Below, piece by piece: positions 24,268 to 34,990 of a DNA stretch of 64,000 nucleotides. The notes beneath the pieces are model-generated. The model was not told the DNA's origin and did not search any database. It was given only the letters and a program-made list of their open reading frames with translations. Source of the stretch: Isoetes taiwanensis (taxonomy: Eukaryota; Streptophyta; Lycopodiopsida; Isoetales; Isoetaceae); assembly GCA_021234155.1 (NCBI GenBank), contig JAJEKV010000003.1, positions 25,146,874-25,210,873 on the forward strand, written 5' to 3'. Both the position numbers and the translations under genes were made by a program. Each line of letters begins with the position of its first letter. Within the stretch, counting starts at the first letter, position 1.

Positions 24268-24940
24268 TTTCTTCAGCCTGCCACAAACAAAGAAACAACA
24301 AATAATATTAGAGAGATGTTTGTGAATGTATAGCGTTACCGACATGCATGCACGAAACTGATCTTAAAAAGACCTTACACAGATGCAAAAACCCTCTAAA
24401 AACCAGATTTCCACTACGGATCTCAGAGAATGGAGGCCGAAATGGAGAAAGGGGAAGCTTGGCCTACAAAAAAAGAGCAACTGGAGCTGTTGTAGGAAAC
24501 AGACGGACTTTAAAATCAAATGCTGAACAATGGTTAATGCTGCTCGTCTAATTACTTCCTAATCCATTCATAACTAAACTCTGTGGTAGATTTTTATGTG
24601 GCAGGGACGAAAAAACTCCAAAACATTACCTCCGAAGCACCAAATCCCTTGCCGTATTTCTGGCAGCAAGCTTCGGATTCAAAGCCCTCAAAACGTACTC
24701 TTACGCCTTAGCAGCTCGAAGAAATCCATCCCCGGACCATGGAAATCCATACATCCTGGGCGCCAAAACGTATGAGCGACCGCAGGTATACGTACTTTTT
24801 TTTTTCAAAAAAACCCCTTCTCTGTCCACGCACATGTATTCTACGGAATACATGTGTGAACCCCCGGGCTCAATGGAAACCTGTCCAACAGGGAGTACAT
24901 CCAATTATCTATTCAATGCAACGACATAATTGCAGACACT
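24268..24940. promoter_or_regulatory. Divergent intergenic region of the zinc-finger/methyltransferase-like pair
   Basis: About 670 bp separates the two divergent start codons. It holds the probable 5'UTR intron of the minus-strand gene (acceptor next to 24280, donor-like GTAACG near 24340). A bidirectional promoter is inferred from the arrangement; no clear TATA box was located. Confidence 0.4.
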
Positions 24941-27120
24941 ATGTATAGAGAGCCACTAGTGGAGAAGCTTCAACAACTGCGTAATCAGCACAAGGCTTTC
25001 GGTTGCCCTCCACAAGGACCAACGGGCACAACAGTAACATCAGCTTGGAAGGTTAGCCTGTTCACTTTTTACTGAAACAGATCGCGACCACGATCCTAAC
25101 CAGCATTTCATTACAGGATTTTGTTGAAGTGGCGACCACTACATTGAAGGTCAAAGAACTTAAAGACGAAAAGCAGTTTCTGTTTATGCAGGACGAACCA
25201 TGGGCAAAGTTCATGGAGGTTGTAAATAAGTGGGCAGCACGGAAGCTATCAGATGATCATGGGGAACTGCCAGAAAAGCCAACAAAAGATTTTTTCAATA
25301 AAACATTTCTCAGGTATCTTCGTGGCATGAATAATGCGGAGGTAGCCCAACTTATGGACGAGATTTTGAAAGGAAAGACATTTTGGAAGTTGCAATTTGG
25401 ATATACAGGCAGGCATGACTGTAAACAGCGGGCCTTAGACCTCAGAACTCTGACCTTGATGCACCGTGAGGTGCTATCATATGTCAATTGCTTGCTAGAT
25501 AAAAAATACGGCAGCATGGAGGAGCTTGTGGCACTATTCCCTGAACTCAATGAAGAGAGGCTACTTGATATAGCTGGTATGGATTTTGATTACATCAAGG
25601 CCAACTATAACAAGGATCACGTCCAGGGAAATCTTCCGACTGTTTTCTTAGAAGCTATTCTAGCTATACTCAAACCAGATGAAACAAGGAAACAAAAGGA
25701 AAAGAGAAACATTGTGCAAGCAGTAACAAAATCTGGTATTCTTGTGCGGGGGCAAGTATCAGAAAATGCTACAATGGTTTTTATTGACATGCGCAGTTTC
25801 AACACTGTCTGGGAAGTGAAAAAATACACGGATCTTTTCAGCAGGATTGCAAGCATGACAACTGCAAAGGTGTATCACATCGTCATGTTCTTGAGATCTG
25901 TCCACTTGCCAAACTGCTTGTACAGCCAAAGTCAGATCCAGGGGAGTTCACATATCTCCACGGGCGCTTATGAAGAACAGGGGTGGGTTAGCAAGAAACT
26001 AGTTAAGGAATTTCAGTACTACGTCATCCATGTAACGATCAATAGAAGTGAGGCGCATATCTTGCCTGTGCAGCCCAGGTTGGAGCTGCGTCTAACTCAG
26101 GGGACCAATGCACCTAGAGGCACACCTCTTCCAAAGTATCCAATCACAGGTAATGAGGAGGTAGACGCGAAAACGAAGAAAAAGTATCAGGAATACTTCA
26201 TAGGTAAGCCCAAGTTCTCATGGGCAGCTATGGAAGGGGATTTCGTTCTTAAAGGCCAGGCTAAAACGTCATATATTTACGCCATGGTCAAGGAGTTGGT
26301 TCCCGATGATGGTGTTGTTCTTGACTTCTTTTCCGCGGGGACAGCTTCTAGAGTGGCTCTGATGCAAGGGAAACGTAGCTTTTCCTTGGAGTATGACGAC
26401 AAGGTGTGCAGGTTTTTGAGATCCTTCTTCGAGACATTAGAGAAAATGGCAAGGCCTAAGTGTGAAGAAGAAGAAAAAATTCAGAAAGAAGTCCCTAACG
26501 ATGCAGACGTGCCGAACCTCAAAATAACTCAGGAGACCGATCTGAGTAAAATGGACGAGATTCTGGATTAGTTAGATCAGAAAGGCTTTGAACAGAGGCT
26601 ACAGGAAACTCGGGCTTTGCTAGAGAAGACGGAAAAGGACTCGGCTGCACTTGATCAAACATTCGAAAAGCTCGAGGTACTGAACCAGAAATTTGAAATG
26701 GCAATGCCATTAATAAGTGGTATGCTCAACAAACAATCTACCCAGTTTGAATACATGGGTATGTCTGAAGCTGACTCTCAGTCCGAAGACCCCAAAAACA
26801 TCGAAGGAATCAAGAGACGGAAATTGCTGGACACGTCTGGATTCTCTATTGGTCCACAGGAGGAATTGATGGATACACAGTGCTCAGGGCGTGTACAGGA
26901 TATCGCCAATGCAATGGACGTAGAGATCCCTTCAATTACAGGATATTCCGAAATGAATCTCTCACAGATCCTTGCCTTGGGAAAGGAACATGCAGATAGA
27001 ATGGCCAAGGAACTTGGATTACTCCAGATTCTGTTGCAGAGACTCAATAGAACGGACTTAGTGAAGTATTCTGACTTTATTGGATGTGAAAGCTCATGTA
27101 ATCATTATGAAATGTTATAA
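24941..27120 (+). CDS. Degenerate beta-class DNA N4/N6-methyltransferase-like protein, one in-frame TAG
   Basis: Exon 1 is 24941-25051 (ATG; MYREPLVEKLQQ). A 65-nt intron (25052-25116, GTTAGC ... CTAAC ... TTACAG) leads to exon 2 from 25117. The frame reads 521 codons to a TAG at 26569-26571, then continues open in the same frame to a TAA at 27118-27120 (704 codons in all). Residues 257-267 (VFIDMRSFNTV) align with motif IV, but the catalytic D/S-P-P-Y/W is DMRS. Residues 438-460 (VVLDFFSAGTASRVALMQG, then SLEYDD) match the AdoMet-binding motif I, with the first Gly replaced. The order IV before I is the beta-class order of N4/N6 DNA methyltransferases. The first 230 residues match nothing I know. 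The part after the TAG contains a predicted coiled coil (LLEKTEKDSAALDQTFEKLE). The protein probably binds DNA or AdoMet without catalysis. The TAG may be a nonsense mutation or the true end. Confidence 0.6.
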
Positions 27121-28380
27121 AAGTTTTGTGCTTCTATTGAACTTGTATATATTTAGCTACTTTTTTTTACCGATTAGAATTACTGAACTCCCATAAAGCT
27201 TGCACTGAGTACCCACGCCTTGCCTACCGGGTCAAAAACATCGCCATGGCGATTTCCACGAGCACTGGTGACGCTATGCCTGTTCTAAGTTTTGTGTTCC
27301 AACACAATGAAGGCATGCCCATACTGTGATTTTCCCACGGATAAAAATATGGCGAGCCAAAAGTGTGCTCACTGCCATTGCAATTTGCTTGACAATAACA
27401 AATTTTCCCTTCAATTTGCTTGACAATAACAAATTTTCCCTTTCCAGGAGGGTACTGCGACCTATTTCGTTGTCGATTGAGAAAACCAAATTTCTCTAAT
27501 TAACGAAATCCTGCTTTATAGGAAAATGGCATTTGAGATGCGATTATTTGTTTATCCAGTGGCTGTTGCGGCTGGGAACGATCAGAAGTAGCCCATCGGA
27601 TAAACAAGAAATGATAGACCAAATGTGCCGGTCGCATTAGTCACTGAATAAATAGAGAACGGCATATGCCATTCCCCTATAATATAGAAGTTGAGAAAGG
27701 TTTTATTTTTGTATTTTTTATGATGTCTATTGCGGATTCAAATTTAGTAAGAGCTTCAGAAGTGGATGGAATAGAGCTTTCGGTTTAGCAAAAACTTCAA
27801 ATTATGCAAAGCTTTGGATGCAACGAAAAGAATTAGATCCCATGGAAGCGAAGTTGAAATAGATCCTTTGCTCATTAGCATCTGCGAAGATCCAGCAAAA
27901 CTAAAGCTGCAAAGAACATCTTTGTCGTAGCAGTTCCTCCTTGTGTATGTCCTTGGATTCTTGAGCGACTGCAACTGAAATCTTAATGCGTAGTTTAACC
28001 CTAACATAGCATGACCAGTTCACGACTTGTTGAGTTATGTATATTTTCATTCCACAATGTAGGAGATAGACACATGGCACAATGAAAGTGCATGCCACGA
28101 AGAAAAGCTGACCCAACTTTTATATTGTATAGATATTGCCAATCTTGCTAATAGTACCTATCGATATTAGAATGTATTATTATTCCTTAATGCATTCTTT
28201 TAATATCCATTTTGATAAGTTTTAAGTTCATGCGTCAGATAGTTTATCAATTGCCATTTTACTAATATGTTAGATGGTTTATCAATTGCTGGCCACAACA
28301 ACAAATTGTGCCTTGCTTGTCACCTTGCCTAATTATTCACATTATATTGCTTAACAAAGCTAATCTAACTTTAGATCGTG
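27121..28380. other. Region without a supported gene
   Basis: The 3' flank of the methyltransferase-like gene. A 34-bp unit (CAATTTGCTTGACAATAACA...) is duplicated at about 27379-27446. Beyond that the sequence is AT-rich with stops in all frames. Confidence 0.5.
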
Positions 28381-28559
28381 TTCATGCGCATTCATGTTGT
28401 TTAAAAAGATGAAATTAATAAAATTTAGAGATCTCTTAAAGATCAGATAGAGACAACTCTTGTGGTCATTAATCAAAAGTGGCCTCGTGAAGATGAGCAA
28501 GCTTTTTAATTTAATGATTATGAAGGTCATTCTGGTTGTGGAGGTCATCAACCTCCTCC

Positions 28560-30030
28560 AAAGAAAAATGATCTATTATTTGTGACTAGTGTAAATCGAC
28601 TTGACATCCAGAAGATGAATTTTGCCAGTAAACATAAACTTCTTCTTGGCATACACATACAGTGTGCGATGAGTTTGAGATGGTTAAAGCTAATGCTTCT
28701 GTGATTGTAATTCGGGTGCTACTCAGCATATGATTCATCACAAGCATTGGTTGTTGCATTATTAACACTCCGATCTTGGCAAGAAAGGTGTATATCTTGG
28801 TAATAATAAATTTCTTGTAGTTAATGGCATTGTGGCAACCTTCAATTACAAACATATTCTCATGGGCGACTCTTGTATGGAGTTTTGCATGCTCTTCTTC
28901 CTTTTTTTTTTTTGAAGGACGAAAGCCAAAAAGTTTATTAATCAGATAAAAAGTACAAAATTTACATGTCCCATCTAACTGTGTAAGCAAGCTTGAAGCA
29001 CAATATATTTACTCCAAAATAGGAGACTAACGATAAGAATCAATTTGAAGATACTGAATCCAGATGCGTTTCGTCATTTCTGCTCAAGGGAGGAACACTC
29101 GTAAGTTGTCAGTATCTTTTACTGGGCCACCATAATAACACCACATGCAGATGAATGAATGCCCTGAAAGATGTGGTGTCTGTGATGCTCCCATATCGAC
29201 CACAAGAGCCAACCAGAAACAAGGTGGAACACCCACTGTTTAGCTGGGGGGCATGCATTGGAATAGGACGCCAAGAGGATGCATCGACAGTCCAATGTAC
29301 TGTTAAACAAACCTTGTAGCCAGGACCACGCCGGCTAAACCTCTATGCAATTGAAGAGACAGTGCTCAAGAGTCTCAACGTCTGAAAGACAGAGCGGGCA
29401 TACTGCAGATATGCAAGGATCATAACGATGTCGGAAGACATTAATATGCAGGCACCTGTGGATAACCTGCCACTATAGTACAGAGAACCTATCCCAAAGC
29501 CATCGTCATGTACGACGCAAAGTGGGTTGTGGAACCTGTAGGTGCCACCCATCTGGCAACTGGAGGGGCTGTGGTGCTAAAAGAAGACGATATACTGATC
29601 AAACAAAGTGCTTGCCTTTGTGAATATTTTCATGACAGTCTCACGGCACCCTTTCAGTAACATCAACTTGCACTATAAGAGGCAAACGTTATGCGACCTT
29701 CTCCCATAGAGACACATCCTAACGAGAGAGCAGGAACTTTGCCTGAAATTTAGGCCAAGACAGTAGGTGACCCGCTTCATACCATGCTTGAATAGAGACA
29801 ACACCTGCAAGAACCCATCGCCTCTGTGTAAGGGGATGAACTGATGCTGCCCATGGAGATGCTGAGGGGTTTGGAGGCAGTGGTGCCCACAGTTTTGTAT
29901 GCTCTTGTGTGGACTTTCGCATGTGCGGCTCTTATATGGAGTTTTGCATGTGCTTGACCTATACCGCAATCTTCTTTTTCTTTCTCATCTTGCTGACATT
30001 GCCTCCTTATTCAGATTGATAGGCGTTGGG
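28560..30030 (+). pseudogene. Copia-type protease fragment, split by a LINE
   Basis: Plus-strand reading around 28700-28860 gives NSGATQHMIHHKHWLLHY, then GVYLGNNKFLVVNGIG, the pattern of a Ty1/Copia Gag-Pol protease region (DSGAT/S-H-M, V.LG....V.G.G). The next expected segment (VLDLYRNLLFLSHLAD) appears only after the LINE, at about 29950-30000. Stops are present and no LTRs, integrase or reverse transcriptase were found, so this is an old fragment. Confidence 0.6.
28893..29926 (-). mobile_element. LINE 3' fragment nested in the Copia fragment
   Basis: A poly-A tail (T-run on plus at about 28899-28914) precedes minus-strand LINE C-terminal coding. That coding includes a zf-RVT-like cysteine region and WVFHLVSGWLLWSIWEHHR near 29200. 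The flanks share a near-duplicate of about 25 bp (CTCTTGTATGGAGTTTTGCATG at about 28870 and CTCTTATATGGAGTTTTGCATG at about 29931), read as the diverged target duplication. Confidence 0.75.
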
Positions 30031-30452
30031 GGGCTGCTAAAATGAAAACAGGATGCCATGTTTACCATTGAAGTGCAAAAATTGAACGGGTTTAACAATG
30101 AAAAATAGACATCTTACTAGATATGAAACTATGAATGTTACTAATATATTGTGTGAATATGCTAACCAGTCTCTAACTAGTGTGCAACATGATAAGCTAC
30201 ATGGGACACAACAATGAGAACTTAGACTGGAGCACGTTTGTGAGAACTTAGACTGGCGCACATTTGCCATTCTGGCGCACATTTGCCATTCAGTATCTTC
30301 TTTCTCTTGCTCATCTTAGTGACATCTTATTCAATTTGATAGACGTTGTGGTATCTTCTTTCTCTTGTTCATTCTTATTGACGTCAAGGTAAGTGGACGA
30401 GCATTCCGTCGTTTTCTTGATTCATACTTAATCAGAATGACAAATGGCTGAG

Positions 30453-30650
30453 CAAACCTGTAGAATCTGGTTTTCATCTTACCTTGACGTCGTAGAACGG
30501 AATGGGGTCAGGCATTCTTGCTTCCCCCTGATCTGCAGAATCCGGTCGCGCCTACACGGCGCTCCCGGATTCTGCAGGTCAGGGGGAAGCAAGAATGTCT
30601 TCCCCCATTCCGTTCTACATCACATCTTATTAGATGTGATAGGCGTGCAT
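30453..30650. repeat. Long hairpin element, copy 1
   Basis: Arms of about 54 bp (GTAGAACGGAATGGGG ... CTGATCTGCAGAATCCGG and its reverse complement) enclose a loop of about 18 bp (TCGCGCCTACACGGCGCT). A related shorter hairpin lies at 55040-55140, sharing TTGACGTC and CATTCTTGCTTCCCCC. Non-coding; a MITE or a small-RNA precursor is possible. Confidence 0.8.
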
Positions 30651-31185
30651 GTCGCTTTGTGAAGGATGGTCATTTTTTTTCAACAGCATCAAGGGAATAT
30701 TAAATACAAGTAATATTAATGGAGAGAATAAGAAAGGTTTCCAATTTGAAACTTGGAAAGGTTTCAAACCAAAACTTTCGATAGAGGGGCCCAAGGGCAA
30801 AATCGGGATACTTATATTCAAACTCATTTTATCCAACAGTATTGCACGTTCCCTGCGTTATTAAAAAATCCACTTCATTGATTTCCCAATTACAAAGTAT
30901 CTCCATTCTAATATATACACTCTTTTTCTTTCCTTGCCAAATTCACAAGCCAAATTTTATCAAATCAACAGAGGAATTCAAAAAGAACTATATGCCAGGT
31001 CTGCTAAACAAGCTTCTCAGATTCACAAATTTCAAGGCTTTTCCTCTTAAGTCTGCCCAACCAAAGCCCGCGAATCTGACATACAAAACCACAAATCTGC
31101 AAAACCCAGATGCGAAAGAGAATAGTTCTGATAAAAAAACACGAAGAGCTGCTAGATCCGGGAAAATGGAGCTCCTGGATCGGTT
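30651..31185. other. 3' flank of the IQD gene
   Basis: AT-rich sequence. The plus-strand open frame near 30842-31357 runs antisense across the IQD last exon and is a shadow. The 3'UTR of the IQD gene should lie here. Confidence 0.5.
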
Positions 31186-33211
31186 TTATGAAGCAAGAAT
31201 AGGTCTGTGGATCGGATTACTAGAAGCAGCAGCGATTGGGAAGGATAATCTCCTCCGGGAGGACATGGATAATGAGCTATCAGGAGTTCCGGCAGTTTTA
31301 GGGCTGGTGGAAACGGTTCGGGCTTTGGCTTTAGCAGATTTGGTAAAATTCATATAATTGGGTCTGCTGGCAAAACTAGAAACAGAGCTTGAATCATCGG
31401 CTACGGAGCTAGATCTGGGCCGGAAAACATTGGAATGCAAGCTCTGCATGCTCCTCGCATTAGAAATCATGCTTCTGGTCGTAGAAACAGCGCTTCTGGT
31501 TGTCGAAATTCCGCTCTTAGCTGATAGAACGCTGCCTGTTTCATCGTTAATCCTGCTTCTGAGTATCGAATTTGAATTGGGCGCTCCTTTTTCTCCCAAT
31601 TTGATCCCAGATTTGTTCTTCAGATCGGATTCGACCTTCAAATCCTCTGCGATTTTTAGATCTTCTTTTGTATCTGTGGAATCCCAGGGTCTGGCAGTAA
31701 TCCAAGGATCTAGCCAGCTCCAGGCCCAGTTTGGATTAGATGGGTCGCAGTCGATGAAGGTTCCGTCGTTGGGCGAGCATCGCCATAGCTGCGAGGTAAG
31801 GATTTGAAGAATTAGATAAAGAATCGGCTTAATTCCGGCGATTTTTGAATTGGGTTGCTCTGTTTTTTTTACCTGATGAGAGAATGCATAAGCAAGAGCC
31901 CTTTCTCTTTTATCAGCGGCCGCTTCCCTTTCCTGCATTTTGGCTTGGATTTCTTCAAATGTAAGTAGGCTGTCATTCCAATCTTCTAAGCCCTCTTCAT
32001 CCGACTGTTTAATCCGATCAAAAAGAGCAGCAAACTACAGATCAGGGACAAAAATCGAAGAAAATTTGTCTAAATCTTGGATGGTAAGTTTCTGGAACTC
32101 AAGAACAGAATTAGGCGTAATTTTGCAGCAAATTCATATGAATAGGCATTATCTTTACAGCAAATTCGTATGATTCTTTAGTTTTTAGAGCTTAAAACAT
32201 GAATGGGCAGAAAAAACTAAGCAAAACCGAGCAGAATGTTTGATTCTTGAAGCAAAAACAGAGGTTGAATAGGAAAATTACCGTAGATTTGTGATGTTCG
32301 GATGAGTATTTCTTTGTGGAAATTTGTCTCTGAGATGCAGGCTGATCTTGAAGAGTTCTTACTCTTCTAGCTCGAATCCGAGCTTGAGCCCTAACCAAAG
32401 CTTGCATGCATTTTAATGCCACAACAGATTGCCTCCTTACCGGATTATCCTTCATCAGAGCTCTCAATCTAACCACGGCCTTCGAATTCCGGTATCTTCT
32501 TCTCGCCTGAACAATTGGAGCCCAAATTTAACAAAAATTCGAAGCAGCAGCAAAAAAATTGAGCCCAAATCTAAGAAATCAGAAGCAGCAGAAGAAAAGA
32601 TTGATTGAACAGAAGATGGCGCACCAGAAATCCGCGGACGAGGGCTTGAATTTTGATAATTGCATCCTCTTCCTTCTTCCGATTCTCGCATGCAGATTCC
32701 CAGCCAATGTTGGTTAATCTGGCGACCTCCGCTGCAGCTTGCGCCGCTGCAACTGCTGCTTCTGCCGCTGCAGCAGTGGCCACAGCTACGGCGATGGCGT
32801 TCTTGCTTTGATCCTCCTCTAATTTCTCCGGATGCGGAGCTTGGATTTTGGAACTGGGCTCCATTCCGGCGCATGCTGCCGCTTTCGCATTTGGGCTTTT
32901 CGATTTGCCGAAGCTCCATCTCTTCTTCTGTTTTACCTGTCACAGAAAAAATAATTTCCCCTGTTTAGCACAGACCCAACTCACAGAATTGCAAAATTAA
33001 GCTCTCTAGAGCAAAATCAAGCTATCTTCCGGCAATTTTTAGCCAGATCCTTTCTTACTTTTGGCGAATCATCCTTCGCAGCAGGAGTTCCGGCAGATTT
33101 CTCGGCTTCTGGAGGCGAAATTACAGCGTTCTTGGGCGATTTGGGCGTTTTGGGAGTTTTGGGCGAGCCGAAAACTTTCTTCACTGCGGAGACCCATTTC
33201 ATTTCTCCCAT
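31186..33211 (-). CDS. IQD family calmodulin-binding protein (IQ67 domain)
   Basis: Five exons with all introns in phase 0: 33211-33059, 32936-32625, 32506-32282, 32034-31873 and 31788-31186 (TAA), giving 484 residues, normal for the family. I chose MGEMKWVSAVKKVFGSP at 33211 rather than the ATG ten codons upstream because IQD proteins start this way. The IQ67 domain spans about residues 145-210: IIKIQALVRGFL, split by the conserved phase-0 intron, then ARRRYRNSKAVVRLRAL and VRRQSVVALKCMQALVRAQ. Downstream are the family motifs EEIQAKMQEREAAADKRERA and PNWAWSWLDPWITARPW. The C-terminal DUF4005 motif is PNYMNFTKSAKAKAR, with RRLSFP near the end. IQD proteins bind calmodulin and act as scaffolds at microtubules and the plasma membrane. 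The Ala-rich stretch (about residues 75-110) is usual. No lesion is visible; the gene is probably active. Confidence 0.95.
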
Positions 33212-33469
33212 AGCTAGATCCAAACCGAGCTTTTTCTTCAAATTGGATACCCGAATTTGTCCTCTTCAATCCGGCGCCATGCCTCCATTGTCGTCCCCGC
33301 AAATTATTCATAAACTACATTCCTTGCAATCAACCAAAGAACAGAGCAATCTCAGGATACCAGTAAAATAATTCTTCACACCCAATTTTGATCCCCCAAA
33401 CCAGCAGCATCGCTACAAAAAATACTGTTATCAAAACGCCTGCCGCTGCAGCTCCAGCTCCTCATCAGC

Positions 33470-33815
33470 TGTCACATGCTTAAATTCTTCTATTCTATCT
33501 TACTGATTTAATGTCAAACCTAAATACTATTAAATACCCAAACAAGAATCATAATTCCGCCAACTTAAGCCTATAAAAATCTGCGTTCAGGCCGTGATGA
33601 TCAGCCCAACAACCGGGTTGAACTGATGCACCCACCGGAGGTGTAAATTGAGATCTGACCTTGCAGGAGGCCCACCGGAATGAGTTTTTTATAGAAGAAT
33701 TGCTGGGTATGAATTGCTTGTCGTTTTGCAATTGGTGTCGGAGAAGGTACAGATAGAAATAACGCAGTGGAATTGGCGATGGAGAAACTCAATTCCGGCA
33801 GCTATGGCGTCTTAC
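33470..33815. repeat. Dispersed repeat C, copy 1 (upstream of IQD)
   Basis: About 340 bp (TGTCAAACCTAAATACTATT ... GGTTGAACTGATGCACCCAC ... AATTGCTGGGTATGAATTGC ... CAATTCCGGCAGC) is shared with 51920-52305. In both places it lies a few hundred bases upstream of a minus-strand gene start, in the same orientation. Confidence 0.9.
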
Positions 33816-33944
33816 CGGAAAACTTTTAGACTTAGCGGTTTATACTTGCGGTAATTCAAAAGCTAAAGGTTATTACTTTTCCGGCTAAAAAGTCGGATCC
33901 TTTTGGACGCGTTATTTTCAAAAGGGAAATATTTTAATTGCAAA

Positions 33945-34990
33945 TACGAATATGTTGCCCCACATGTTAAATGCAAATACGAATATGTTGCCCCGGTTAA
34001 AAATTAAATTCTTTTTACAAAATAAAATTTTTGATGGTCTTTCTGGACGTAGAAATATTCTACTACCTATCTATATTTTTTCGCACACAATTAAATTCTT
34101 TATGAAATAAAATTTTTAATGGTCTCTCTGGACGTAAAAATTTTCTATTATCTATCTATATCTTTCTACAAACAACCTTTGGCTATTTAAACCACCCCCA
34201 AGTTGTTTCTATTATAACATCTGTCTGCATTAACCCATGCCCCACTCCCACTGCAAATGTCTCTCTCCCTATTTCTATGTTTCTGTCAATCTCTCAAGCA
34301 TCATGTCTTACCTCTTTGTCGCAAATTACATATGTCGATGTGAAAAAGTCTATGTCGATTTTCAAGCATCATTGTCTCCCATCAAGAACCGCTTACCCCC
34401 TTGCTCACCAATTCACCCCAATGCTCCTGTCAGTGTTAAGCATCATGCCTCCCTCTTGTCTGTCAATTCACCCCCAATGCTCCTGTCGACATTGAGCATC
34501 ATGCCTCCATGTAAGATCTCTTCAAACCTCTATTGCCTAACTTACAATTCAACCTACTATTCTCAGTGTCCCTTTCCGTTAAAAGAGCTCTCAAAATATC
34601 AACCTAAAAGAGCTTCCAAGGCATCAACTCGCAATCTGTCTTTTGCCTCAGAAGTATTTCTAACGTCACTCTAATCCATTTCCCATCTTTTGCATAGCAT
34701 CGAACCTATGTTTTTGTATGCACAGAAGCAATCTAAGATGTTGTCTTCATGAAGGGTCCAGCAATCTATCTCCCTTGATTTTCCTTTCTACCAGCTTCTT
34801 CTTTATGTCAATTTTCTTTCCTTTTCTGCTGACAATTGCAACCAACCCTTTACATCTCTGTGTATTTTCAGTAGTTGGGGAGTCAATAAATTTGCCAATA
34901 ATATGTGCTTTTATTTGAGTCTTCTTCATGACTCTAATGATTGTCCACCTAAGGTTGGGCCCAATATTGTATTGATTGCTCTTCCCTTTC
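33945..34990 (+). repeat. Dispersed repeat D, copy 1
   Basis: About 1 kb shared with 56735-57600: GAATATGTTGCCCC, CATGCCCCACTCCCACTGCA, TCATGTCTTACCTCTTTGTC, AGAGCTTCCAAGGCATCAAC, then a TTTCTACCAGCTTCTTCTTT end. Both copies are followed within about 600 bp by a GTGCCC(G/A)GC(G/A)TTG ... GGGCATAAA motif. No coding potential is visible. Confidence 0.8.

Noticed and set aside
26540-26610. Short intron removing the in-frame TAG of the methyltransferase-like gene
   Set aside because: The only donor-acceptor pair gives 35 nt, below plant intron size, and would shift the frame.
31358-31807. Plus-strand 149-codon frame
   Set aside because: Antisense shadow of the IQD last exon, which is supported by family motifs and splice phases.
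33212-33241. IQD start ten codons upstream (MKKKLGLDLA)
   Set aside because: IQD proteins start directly before the W-x-SAVKK-F motif; the inner ATG at 33211 fits the family.
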